NCBI GenBank assembly: GCA_949987705.1
Contig: OX465284.1
Location: forward strand, 108,979,163 to 109,043,162
Source of the DNA: Thereva unica
Taxonomy: Eukaryota; Arthropoda; Insecta; Diptera; Therevidae
Length of the DNA: 64,000 nucleotides
Reading direction: 5' to 3'
Under the pieces are notes generated by a model that saw only the letters and a program-made list of their open reading frames with translations, had not been told where the DNA came from and made no database searches. Position numbers and translations under genes: made by a program. This document shows, one piece after another, positions 11,931-21,300 of the stretch. Within the stretch, counting starts at the first letter, position 1, and each line of letters opens with the position of its first letter.

Positions 11931-12072
11931 TTAAGTAGGTACTGCGGCACTTGAGTATGGGAACCAAAGAGCGTGAGAAAGTGAGCGTAACCAACCCCAT
12001 TAATGCGCGCACTTACACCCCCACTACTACGGAGTCTTGTTCCCATACTCAAGTGCCGCAGTACCTACTTAA
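11931..12072. mobile_element. TTAA-flanked hairpin element made of the dispersed motif
   Basis: Bases 11935-12068 begin and end with a perfect inverted repeat of about 30 bases (left arm starts GTAGGTACTGCGGCACTTGA). TTAA occurs at both outer edges (11931-11934, 12069-12072). The loop is about 70 bases and non-coding. TTAA duplication is typical of piggyBac-type insertion, but TA would fit as well, so the class is inferred. The arm sequence recurs at many other places in the window. Confidence 0.7.
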
Positions 12073-12360
12073 ATCAAGCTCAGGCTCAAGTGACGCATTA
12101 CCCACTTTTACTCTTTCGCTTTCACACATCAGCTTTGATAAAAATTTAAAATTCTGTGAACGAAGTTGGGCGTATTAACTTTTGCTAAAACCAATGGAGA
12201 AAAGCCTACATCGTTCTGTCGACCTTTCTCGTCCATAAGTCACAACACATACATCACAACACATTTTTTATATTTCAATGACTATTTTATTAACAATTTA
12301 TTTATATTCAAAAATTCTACTAACTAATTGAATTTAAATCACTCATTATCACCCCCAACT

Positions 12361-12895
12361 TCACCCCTGCAACTGCTTATACAACTTCGGTACATAATTA
12401 TCCCAAGCCGCTTGATAAAAATTACCAGCAACCGGTCCCTCTAGCTTATACTTTCCAGCAAATTTCTTAATAGAAAAATTCCCTCGTCCACTTCCACTAT
12501 TATTCTTTAATTTCTTTTCATCAAACCAACTTTCCATTTTGTTTATAAATTAATATTACATAGCGATGCAGCCCTGAATCCTTTGGCGGTCCTGATCCAA
12601 TATACGCCGACAGAACTTCACCCTTCGATATATCACTGCCAGGTATATTTCCAACCAGCCAGTGATGCCACTCCCGGAATGCCGGTTCATCTCGACTCGG
12701 AGCATCCGGGTCGGTCATGCACAAAGTGTAGAATGCATTTGCATCTGCCTCCCATTGGACTACAGGTTGATCTTTCACTTGTGTTGGCGTTAATTCATTG
12801 CCCATGTTAACTACTGCTCCAGATGGATAGCGTACATCTGCCACAGATGCTGGGGCTTTTTTGATTACATCGGGGACTACTTGATTTTCTTCCAT
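12361..12895 (-). pseudogene. PEBP family gene with a 2-base frameshift
   Basis: Encodes a phosphatidylethanolamine-binding protein closely similar to the product of 15911-16447. The intact part (12521-12895, 124 codons) carries the family signature DPDAPSR near residue 62, the [11 protein letters not shown] block and GLHRYV near residue 108. After KQNGKL the frame meets a stop (TGA); the rest of the protein (DEKKLKNNSG onward to a final KQLQG) continues in another frame to the stop at 12361. The total is 535 bases against 537 in the paralogue, so a single 2-base deletion near 12524 explains the break. No intron signal fits there. PEBPs are small cytosolic lipid and anion-binding regulators, about 180 residues. 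An AATAAA lies downstream at 12286-12291 (minus strand). Either a recent pseudogene or a sequencing error; also possibly expressed as a truncated form. Confidence 0.85.
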
Positions 12896-13129
12896 TGTTT
12901 GGGTTTACTTGGGAGATAATGTACTAGGTACCACTAGCTGAATTATATCTTGAGAAAATTAGATGTGTTCAATGGTTGCACTAAATCGAGTTTTAAAACG
13001 TAGAAGATTTGTTTGAAAGCGATTATTTTCAAGTAATTGACAACGTCAAACTCAAAGCCAACTGTGCATTGTTCTAGTTCTGATTTTTTCTTAAATACTT
13101 TGCCTCGTAGAATATCATGAATGTTCCCA
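12896..13129. other. 5' flank of the broken PEBP gene
   Basis: Upstream region (minus strand) of the PEBP pseudogene. No clear TATA box was found. The start codon context is AACAATGG, acceptable for an insect gene. Confidence 0.35.
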
Positions 13130-13915
13130 ATTATTAGACGACTAGCATTACCGCTTTATACCTTCTAGTATGCCTGACTGAGCTCTACATCAAACATGTA
13201 CATCTCTTTGAAGTGTGTGGTTTGGTTGATCTAGATGCCTCCAAATCTTTTGACAGAATCTGACACTTTGACTAAAATCCAAACTATTGGTATCGACCCA
13301 ATTCAAAGTAACTAGATTAGGGGCTCCATTCTGGCCGTTCAATCAGGGAAGTATTGGATGGCATCGAACCTAAACTCCCCACCATCTTTGCCGGTGTTCC
13401 GCAGGGCTCAATTCTTTCACCAGCTCTTTTCTTCCAAATTTTTATAAATAACCTTTTATCAATGCTCTTCAACCCTGTTCACAGCTCTGCTGATGACGGT
13501 GCTCTACGTTGTTCCTATGACTTCGATAGTATAAGAAAAGTACGTTCCAGACCTTGTCAATTCTTACCATCGTAAGCATAACTTTAACTGAGAATTTTAT
13601 TGTAATGACTGCATATTTCAAATCGCAGGCACACCAGTACATGAGGTTTCTTACAATGTGCAACTTCCTTCTTCAGCTAGCAGTCCGTCTGTATTCTACA
13701 AGTCCACCATTCGGCATCGCCTCGATTTTTATTTGAGCTGGCGCCCCAAAAATGGCCTTAGTTAGCTCGGCAAAGGGAAAAACCTCGCTAATGGTCACTT
13801 CTACTTCACCCAAAACCCTTTGCAGTACCGTAGTAATAATATATAGAAGCCTTGCTAAAATTTTATCCCTCCTACCATGGCGACTGTTCCACTGCAATTA
13901 GACGCTCCATCGTAA
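13130..13915 (+). mobile_element. Decayed family B LINE fragment, RT and 3' UTR
   Basis: RT blocks on the plus strand: DLDASKSFDRI-like near 13228-13260, then FAGVPQGSILSPALFFQIFIN (13390-13450) and SADDGALRCSYDFDSIR (about 13485-13530), so the catalytic ADD is retained. From about 13800 to 13910 the minus strand matches the 3' UTR of the family B element near 39910-39960, as expected for a plus-strand copy. Large internal deletions and stops. It inserted between the two PEBP genes. Confidence 0.7.
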
Positions 13916-13927
13916 GATTGATTCAAG

Positions 13928-14385
13928 TTAAGCCTGAAACAGAATCAATGCAGTGCAGTATACTGCACTGCCTGTCAAAGTTTGGTTTTGTTCTTTTCTA
14001 TTACTCAGCACACAATTGCATTTAGCGCAGTAAGCAGCGGAATACTGCACTGCAGGTTTAGGCTAAATTCTAAATTTGCTTTGCAGTGTGAGGTCAGAAA
14101 ATTAAACTTCAAATTTTCATAACGGTGGTAGTGTGCCAGTAATCTGCAAAGAAAACAAAACAAACAAAATGAATTTTGAAACTGTTAAAGCGGCCGCCAA
14201 CAACAAAATATTTCTTCAATTTCTTCGCACCATGTTTTCGAAATTAACAACAAATTTGACGTTTTACTTGATTTGACAAACACCGCACTGCGTTGATTTC
14301 GTTATAAGACGCAGTGTCGTAATTTTTGACAAGCAGTAAAAAACACTGCATACTGCACACTGCGTTGATTCTGTTTCAGGCTTTA
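13928..14385. mobile_element. 452-bp non-autonomous element with TTA duplication
   Basis: Terminal inverted repeats start AGCCTGAAACAGAATCAA at 13931 and end with the complement at 14382. TTA is duplicated outside (13928-13930, 14383-14385). Inner termini hold repeats of CAGTGCAGTATACTGCACTG. The interior has no ORF of note. TSD and size suggest a PIF/Harbinger-like MITE, different in sequence from the one at 10589-10708. Confidence 0.75.
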
Positions 14386-14529
14386 CGCCTGTATGTATCC
14401 TTTTTGATGCGAATTTTTGTTCAGTGGTCCTTATTTCTTTGAATATTATGAAGAAAAGTCACCGTCAACGGATTACGACATTTTTGTAGAGATATACTTA
14501 CTTACAGAGCCGATTTTCAACTGGGATTC

Positions 14530-14905
14530 GGTCTTGGTCTCTCCCAATTTACTTTTCACTTTTTTATCAGTCGTGATTTTAAGCCGATGTCAACCAGTTC
14601 GGCTCACACTTACTCAACCTTCGTCATCATTCGACCACAAGTTTGGCCCAGACTTCGTTCATACGGGCTAGATGTCCTGCTCACAGCTTTATTTTCGTTG
14701 TGATAGCCTTCGTAAATTTAATCATGCCATAGTCTCGGTAATCGACTTTCCTCACAACAATTCTCCGAAGGTTTTTAATCTCGAACATGGCTAAGAGGTC
14801 AGAATCTTTGTTCCTGAGCACCCAAGTCTCAGATGCATATCCGAGTACAGGTACAGTACAGTCAGCAGTTCGAACTTTATGATTAGATCCTTATATTTGA
14901 AAAGC
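14530..14905 (-). mobile_element. RTE-like LINE fragment, post-RT region
   Basis: Minus-strand translation shows a post-RT block of RTE-type LINEs: LGYASETWVL, then DLLAMFEIKNLRRI and AGHLARMNE, with in-frame stops between. It compares with LCYGSETWTM in the RTE-gamma copy at 17712-19040. Truncated on both sides. A copy of the dispersed GTAGGTA motif lies directly next to it at 14934-14965. Confidence 0.55.
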
Positions 14906-14933
14906 CTTGACAGATTGTAAAAAAAGTGGGTAC

Positions 14934-14965
14934 TGGAGTGCTTGCACCTGGGAACTTTAACTAAT
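14934..14965 (+). repeat. Copy of the dispersed motif (diverged)
   Basis: Reads AAGTGGGTACTGGAGTGCTT then GCACCTGGGAAC, aligning base for base with the copies at 11934 and 17133 with about eight differences. Confidence 0.45.
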
Positions 14966-15290
14966 ACGATTAGTACTACTACGATCGATACCAAGCTTAA
15001 GGTTATCAAAACCCATCATTAATCATACTTGCATGGCGCCTTACGCTTCTCAAATTTTTGGGCGTAGAATGCGTACCCGATGACGGGTCTAACAATCTAT
15101 ATACGTATATTAAAGCGAAAAACCACTTACTCTTCACGACATCTCCGAAACTATAACGACTACAAACTTGAAATTTGGCAGATAGGTGCCTTATACGGCA
15201 GAAGTGAGGTAAATAGGCTGTATTGACAATGTCTTGCACTGCGGATACATATACTCATTGAATTACTTAGACTGACTATTTCCACTTGTC
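14966..15290. other. Intergenic piece between the PEBP genes
   Basis: Contains a stretch (about 15130-15190) with CTACAAACTTGAAATTTGGC, a type of sequence I associate with repeated DNA in arthropod genomes. A 77-codon minus-strand ORF runs over it but has no recognisable domain. Confidence 0.3.
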
Positions 15291-15425
15291 TAGATAACCT
15301 ACTCTTTTCTTAAAGACTGAAAGGGGTTAACATAAATTACAGATCTAACCTCCACACGATTTGAGATAAAAACTAGAGTACCTCAAGGTTCGGTCCCGGG
15401 GCCCATTCTATTCAATTACTGTAAT
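15291..15425 (+). mobile_element. Short LINE reverse-transcriptase scrap
   Basis: One frame gives TRVPQGSVPGPILFNY at about 15368-15415, the conserved RT block around the GVPQGS motif. It is only about 100 bases long and cannot be placed in a family. Confidence 0.45.
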
Positions 15426-15846
15426 AAAATTATGGTTTCAATCGATTGAGAAATTTAATTATTGCATGAACTTTACCTACAGCCTTTCCTTGTTCATTCA
15501 AGGCCAATGAGACTGGAAGAATGTTCATTCGATGAAGCCCGTGTATCCAGGGTATTACTTTTGCGATATCAAAAACGATTGTTGATTTGAAAAATAGTAC
15601 CTGTTTGCAATAATTAAATTTCCGAACTTTGTCTAAATAAAAAAGGTCTAATAAACTGTCAACCATGGAACCAACTATTTTCGAATTGTTATACCAATCG
15701 CTGACATTTTTTGTCAGTTATTCATGAAATGTTTAATCAATAAAGCTTTTATTTTTGTCCCAACAAAAAACCCGTCAAAATATTTACACCTGAATGGTGA
15801 GAATAATATTAGCAGGCCACGTCCAACAGCAGAAATTTGTTCATTT

Positions 15847-15851
15847 TCAGT
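15847..15851 (+). promoter_or_regulatory. Possible initiator (TCAGT) of the intact PEBP gene
   Basis: TCAGT in the context TTTTCAGTGG matches the arthropod initiator consensus and lies 60 bases upstream of the start codon. No TATA box is visible about 30 bases upstream. Inference only. Confidence 0.25.
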
Positions 15852-15910
15852 GGGCTGTGCTCATATTTGTTGAATGTAAACTATACTCGTGTTTTATTTT
15901 GCAATTATAA

Positions 15911-16447
15911 ATGGAACAAAATAAAGTAGTCCCAGATGTAATACCAAAGGCCCCAGCAGGTGTGGCAAATGTGACATTTCCATCCGGTGCCGTTGTCAAC
16001 ATGGGTAATGAACTGACACCCACTCAGGTAAAGGACCAGCCGGATGTTCAATGGGATATTGAACCAGATGCACTGTACACTCTATGCATGACCGACCCCG
16101 ATGCCCCAAGCCGCCAGGATCCGAAATTCCGAGAGTGGCACCATTGGCTAGTCGGCAATATACCGGGAAAGGATGTAGATAAAGGTAATGTACTGACGGC
16201 GTATGTTGGATCGGGTCCACCAAAGGGTACTGGCCTGCATCGATATGTAATTTTGGTGTACAAGCAAAATGGGAAGCTGAACTTAGATGAGAAGAAGCTG
16301 CCGAATAATAGTGGCAATGGACGGGGGAAGTTCTCGATAAAAAAGTTTGCTACGAAGTATAAGTTGGTGGGTCCAGTGGCGGGGAATTTCTATCAAGCTC
16401 AGTGGGATGATTACGTTCCGAAATTGTATAAGCAGTTAAGTGGTTGA
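15911..16447 (+). CDS. Phosphatidylethanolamine-binding protein (PEBP family)
   Basis: Intact, intronless 178-residue protein, the usual size for animal PEBP/RKIP proteins. Seen: the family signature DPDAPSR at residues 62-68, followed by [11 protein letters not shown] (76-86), the anion-pocket motif GLHRYV (108-113), and a conserved C-terminal [13 protein letters not shown]. No signal peptide or membrane segment, so it is probably cytosolic. Known of the family: these proteins bind phospholipid head groups or phosphorylated ligands in a conserved pocket and modulate kinase signalling; insects carry several copies. The start is the first ATG of the frame, and a frameshifted paralogue at 12361-12895 starts at the same position (MEEN against MEQN). 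The two are divergently arranged. AATAAA follows at 16617-16622. The specific role is unknown. Confidence 0.93.
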   Translation: MEQNKVVPDVIPKAPAGVANVTFPSGAVVNMGNELTPTQVKDQPDVQWDIEPDALYTLCMTDPDAPSRQDPKFREWHHWLVGNIPGKDVDKGNVLTAYVGSGPPKGTGLHRYVILVYKQNGKLNLDEKKLPNNSGNGRGKFSIKKFATKYKLVGPVAGNFYQAQWDDYVPKLYKQLSG

Positions 16448-16616
16448 GGTGGGATTAGGGTATTGATTTTGGACAGGTGAGACGAATTGTGATTAATTAT
16501 TGCATTTGCTGAGCATATTTGATTAATAGTATTGTTTAGGGACTTCTGAAATTTTTATGCCAAGAGAGAAATTTAGTTCAGGACGTTTCAAATTACATGT
16601 GAAAAGCTAGAAATTC

Positions 16617-16622
16617 AATAAA
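16617..16622 (+). terminator. Polyadenylation signal of the intact PEBP gene
   Basis: AATAAA 170 bases after the stop codon, in AT-rich sequence. The first perfect hexamer downstream of the gene. Confidence 0.5.
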
Positions 16623-16704
16623 ATTCTTGCACTTTTAAATTATGTTTCTATTATGCAAAAACACTGTTTTTTTTCAAACGAGGAAGTTCGACTTTTTTAT
16701 GTGA

Positions 16705-17350
16705 AATTATAAGCTCAGGGTCACCCTTTATACTACCAATGCGCCATGTCGTTCACATCAGGATGCAAGGTCTAGTAGCAAGCATAGCTTGAAGGGCAAA
16801 AACGGATAAGGTACGCTAAGGAAAATCTGGAGGATGTATAAGAAGGCGGCGATGGATCCTATTTTTGCGCTCTTGGATGTTATAAGAAGTCGATTCCTAG
16901 ACCGAATTATGCGCAGAAATAAGGGCTGCAAACTGTCCCAGTGAGTCCATCGGACTAGGCCTTGATAGACGAGTTGAATACAGGGCGAAGGCGAATGTGG
17001 GACTTGTAGATTATAGCTTGGCCCGACGGCTGAAGAAGAAATTTGCTTCTTTCTAGAAATCCCAGGCACTCGAATCCTTGTTTATCAATTTGGATTATGT
17101 GATTGCTCCAACGCTGATCATCGGTTAATGCTATAAGTAGGTAGTAGGACACTTGAGCCTGAGAACCGTTGTGCCATCCTAGATTATTGCTTGGCCCGAC
17201 GGCTGAAGGAGAAATATGCTTCTTTCTAGAAATCCCAGGCACTCGAATCCTTGTTTATCAATTTGGATTATGTGATTGGAGCGCTGATCATCGGTTAATG
17301 CTCTGAGTAGGTACTAGGACACTTGAGCCTGAGAACCGTTATGCCATCTT
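16705..17350 (-). mobile_element. Family B LINE 3' end with an internal tandem duplication
   Basis: Bases 16710-16930 match the family B 3' UTR (CTACCAATGCGCCATGTCGT near 16734). Further on, the minus strand encodes the RT thumb block (WSNHIIQIDKQGFECLGFLE) within 16955-17242, equivalent to WNDHIFQIAKQASQCLGFLK of the 39592-41285 copy. The segment around the thumb is present twice in tandem (17005-17177 and 17178-17350). RT core and endonuclease are missing. Confidence 0.65.
17005..17350. repeat. Tandem duplication, unit about 172 bp
   Basis: Two adjacent near-identical units. Matching blocks are offset by 173 bases at the start (CTTGGCCCGACGGCTGAAG at 17017 and 17190) and 170 at the end. 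Each unit joins a piece of family B coding sequence to a copy of the dispersed GTAGGTA motif (17133-17168 and 17307-17341). Confidence 0.85.
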
Positions 17351-17711
17351 AGGTATACCTAGCTCTGAACAGTGTAAGTAAGAGGCAGTAGTGAGGTAAG
17401 AGGCTTTTATCTTCATACGTTAACCGCTTTGCTCTTTTCGGGAGGCGTACCATGCAAGGAATACTTCTGAGACGACCCTTCACAATCTATTCCTCAAGCT
17501 GAAAAGTTTGGTGTGGACTTTGGTTGGCGTAATCACCGAGCACTATGCTGGAGTCGGATAATAGGACGAGCGGAGGACGATATCTGCAAACATTGATCAA
17601 GAAAAAGACTCAGCAGTTAATGATCTCTATCAATGCCTCTTGAAAGCGATGAGTGTTTAACACCATCTGCTTTCGAGCGCCCGGGGCTACAAATCTAAGG
17701 TATTAAGACTT
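17351..17711. other. Unassigned sequence upstream of the RTE-gamma copy
   Basis: No continuous ORF. It probably includes decayed 5' LINE sequence, but I recognise no endonuclease or RT motif. Confidence 0.3.
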
Positions 17712-19040
17712 TAGTGGAATAGGCCAAATCTCACTCCTCAGCACCAGCTACAAAATCTTCACAATACTTGTGAAACAAAAACTGGAACCTATAGCGGAAG
17801 GCCTTATAGGAGAATATCAAGCAGGTTTTAGGACAAACAGGTCAACATCGGACCAACTGCTGACCTTAAGGCAAATTCTGGAGAAAACCTGGGAAAGGAA
17901 TGTAGATGTATACCAGATATTTGTCGACTTTCAACAGGCATATGACTCAATAAACAGAGAGAGGCTATACGAGATCCTATCGGAAATAGGAGTCCCCTCA
18001 AAATTGGTACAACTGATCAAATGCGCCACAAATAGCTCACTGGCGAAAGTGAGGATCCAAAATGTTATAACAGAGGAGTTCGAAGTACGTCAAGGGCTTA
18101 GACAAGGGTATGGGCTGGCCCCCATGCTTTTCAACCTGGCCCTAGAATGGGTGATTAAGGAAAACGTCAGTCCAGAGAAGTGCATCAATAGCTACCCAGT
18201 CGGTAGGTACAATTACTTGGATATGCGGATGACGTAAACATCGTGGGAAGGTCCTTTTTGGCAGCAAAAGTAGTATATGTCGAATTAAAAAAGGCGGCAA
18301 AGGACATAGGCCTGAAGATTAACGAAGAAAAACCGAAGGTGATGCAACAATCCAGAGCAGGAAGATTTAGAATGGGAAGAAATATAACCATCGACGAACA
18401 TAACCTAGAAGTAGTCGATAAAACAGTCTACCTTGGGTCTATTATCACAAAAAGGAACGAAGAAAAAGAAGAAATAACCAGACGAATACTACCGGCTAGC
18501 CTTTAATGCTCAAAAACAAATCCTGCACTTAAGATTTGTACACAGGAAAACGAAACTCTCACTCTACAAAACAATAATACGACCAGTACTGTGTTATGGT
18601 AGCGAGACTTGGACTATGACCCAGGACATAGAAGAACGAGTCAACAGGTTTGAGAGGAAAATTCTCAGATGCATAATAGGCCCAACCAGAAAGGATGGAA
18701 TATGGCGAAGAAGATACAACAACGAATTGTATGAAATTTTTGACGACCCACAACTCTGAACTTTAATAAAAATCAACAGACTGAGACTAGCAGGCCACGT
18801 AATCAGAATGGAGGACTATCGTATCCCAAAACGGCTTATGGCATCAGAAATTTCGGGAAGTAGGCCAGTAGGTAGACCCAGGAGGAGATGGATAGACTCT
18901 GTGACGGCTGAGGCAGTGTCAATGCTCAACATCCGGAACTGGATACATGCTGCAAGGGACCGTCAAACTTGGAGAAATGCCCTAGAGGAGGCCAAGGCTC
19001 GATTTGGGCTGTAGCGCCATTGGATGGATAGATGGATGGA
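17712..19040 (+). mobile_element. RTE-like LINE (family RTE-gamma), RT to 3' end, decayed
   Basis: Reading across frames: ISLLSTSYKIFTIL at about 17720, then EYQAGFRTNRSTSDQLLTLR, VDFQQAYDSINRERLY and GLRQGYGLAPMLFNLALEW in the 155-codon frame at 17770-18237; catalytic YADD (18222-18233, DDVNIVG) in a shifted frame; then AKDIGLKINEEK (18243-18506), LCYGSETWTM (about 18590) and the C terminus VGRPRRRWIDSV to EEAKARFGL (18808-19014). The element ends with a (GGAT)n-like tail at 19020-19040. At least three frameshifts and one stop. Known: this block order is typical of RTE-type polymerases. The endonuclease is missing. Confidence 0.85.
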
Positions 19041-19483
19041 ATAGACCAAATGATGGTTGCGGTACTTTTGAACTTGATACATCAACACAATTTTATTGAA
19101 TGGGCAGCTGCTACAATAGATCGCGTGTCCTCATAGAGAGATTATGGGACTGCCACTAGCCTATTGGGAATCATTCCCACGTCTTAAGACAGGTTAAGGT
19201 GGCATTAGGTGACATTCTTTAAACATGGCAAACCTCAAGCTATTGGTGGGAAATTTGACTGGCCATGTGGAGGCATTGGTATCACTTCTATATGTTACGA
19301 CTGCCACAGTAGGCAGAATGCAGACTCTGAATAGAAGGCGACGATCCTTCCACACATGTCCTGCTTTGATCTGGCTTAAAATAAGATCGTTTATCAGCCA
19401 GTTTTAAGCCCCGCTCAAGTACAGCCTTCTTCTGAACCTTGTTTCCTTCATTCGCAGGGTCGACAATCTTTTTCGTTAATGGG
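19041..19483. other. Intergenic piece, no gene recognised
   Basis: Small ORFs only, none with a known motif. Confidence 0.4.
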
Positions 19484-19547
19484 GCATGAGGAAGAAGATG
19501 ATGTCAAGGCTGAAATTGGGCTGTAGAGCCATCGAAGAAGAAGAAGT
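19484..19547 (+). mobile_element. 3' terminus of a second RTE-gamma-related copy
   Basis: TCAAGGCTGAAATTGGGCTG followed by TAGAGCCATCGAAGAAGAAG closely resembles the end of the 17712-19040 copy, except that the tail is (AAG)n rather than (GGAT)n. Only about 60 bases remain. Confidence 0.5.
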
Positions 19548-19601
19548 GCACCATATGAGTATCCCCATAACCAAGCAATAATATAAAAATTGAAATAGTA
19601 T

Positions 19602-19766
19602 GGCCCCTGTTCTGAAAGTCTTATCGCCACATTGAGTTGAAGAAAGTGACGTTTCAGTAGAATCACTACTTTCAGGACAGGGGCTTAAACTCAACTTAGC
19701 ATTTCCATTCCAGGCCCTCCTCTGATGAAAGTCGTAATTCGACTGAAACGTCACTTTCTTCAACTC
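19602..19766. repeat. Nested inverted repeats, MITE-like
   Basis: A perfect 25-base inverted repeat has arms at 19634-19658 and 19742-19766. A second, overlapping inverted repeat (GGCCCCTGTTCTGAAAGT at 19602; complement at 19668-19684) is interleaved with it. The sequence between is non-coding. The element class is unknown; no clear target duplication. Confidence 0.6.
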
Positions 19767-21300
19767 AAACGACTTGTCACGAAACACAACTCGACTTTCT
19801 GCACAAAGGCCTATACCTATACCTACGTTCTTCAATTAAAGTTTGCTTTGTCCATGGATTTTCAATTGCAATTTGATCCACTTGAACAATTCACCCAACA
19901 AAGCAGATGGCAGCCAAAAAAGTTTTCCCATAAAACTTCAACAAACCCGTTTTAAAGGAGCTTAAAAAGGAAAATCTGTTTACCTTAGTTGTACTTATTA
20001 GATCGCTTACGATGCCTTACAATAAGTGCGCTTCCTCCACAAACGTTTTGGCACAGCACCAAATTCTCAGATGATATTATCTCATCCTCAGAAAACTTTT
20101 GTTTTCCCGTTTCATAGCATCGATTTTGAAACGAATCTCCATCACCGCCCCCGCCCCAAAAACTAGGCAGACTTCTGCCCCAATGCCTTCCGCCGCCTCT
20201 ACATACATAGAGCAATCAAAAAACTACCAGGAAATAGACTTCATAAATATTGCATGAATTTTGCTCGGTTATCGGGAACCAAAGACCGAAGTTTTTTGTT
20301 TTATTCAAAGCAAAATTAAAATGTTCATTTGTTTGCCTTTACATGGTTTCTCTGTTCGCCCGCCCCCGGTGGCTGGTGGCTCCATCTAGTAGATAGAAAC
20401 TAGAACCACTGTAGAACTACCCTTTGAAGTATGCAGAGTGGAGGAGAGTGAGAGAGAGTACATTGGAATAATATCGACGTTGAGCAGAGCACTTTTTAGG
20501 GGCAGGTTGTTGACATAACCTCCATTTTCTCTTGTTTTCTATTCAAATTGCTTTGAACCATTTTTCGGGCAAAGAAAACACTTCTCAAGATCATTGCAAA
20601 TGAGCGAGATGGAACGACACGCCACACTATATACTATACCCGATAGTATACGCTTTTTTGGCAGGGTGGAATTTGTTTGCGATATTATTAAAATGCTCGA
20701 CAGCAGATGGGGTTGTTCGGGAGAGTGGAGGGATGTCAAGCAGATGAATTCATTGGATTTGATTTTTTTTATTAGTTTGTTATGTTTCCTAAAAGATTTA
20801 TTCCGGAATTCTTTTCGGGGTCCTCTTGCAAATGTATACCCTTAAAATATGCAGAAGTCAGTTTGGGTATTGTTGATTTTATTTGCTGGAGATATTTTTG
20901 TGTGCGGATGGAAACTTATGCAGGGTGAATGTGATCGATATTGATTGGAGGATGGAGAGACGAAAGTTTTACGAGGTGTTGTTGGTGTTGTGTTTTGCAT
21001 TTTGATTCTGTGGAGTTAGTCTACTATGACAGGATATCCTCTATCTAAGGAACTCGAGAACATAATCTTATCTTACCGATTTTTGAGAGGTCATGAACTG
21101 ATCCTGATCCTTACGAGGTCATTTTGGTAAAGTGTATAAATTTTCATACGCGTACGTTTTTATCAATTTCGCGTCGATTCCTTGGTTGCTTGGAGGTTCT
21201 AACTTCAGCCAGGTCTATTATAATTCATTAAAAGTAGTGTTCTGTCGTCAGCGGAATGAGGGAATAATTGGTAGTATATGAAATTATGTATGCACTGTAG
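19767..21300. other. Intergenic stretch, no gene recognised
   Basis: Mixed-composition DNA with GA-rich (20445-20460) and pyrimidine-rich patches. ORFs of up to 83 codons occur in overlapping antisense pairs and are judged spurious. Confidence 0.45.

Noticed and set aside
13673..13897. 74-codon minus-strand ORF as a gene
   Set aside because: Matches the reverse of the family B 3' UTR near 39910, so it is non-coding LINE sequence.
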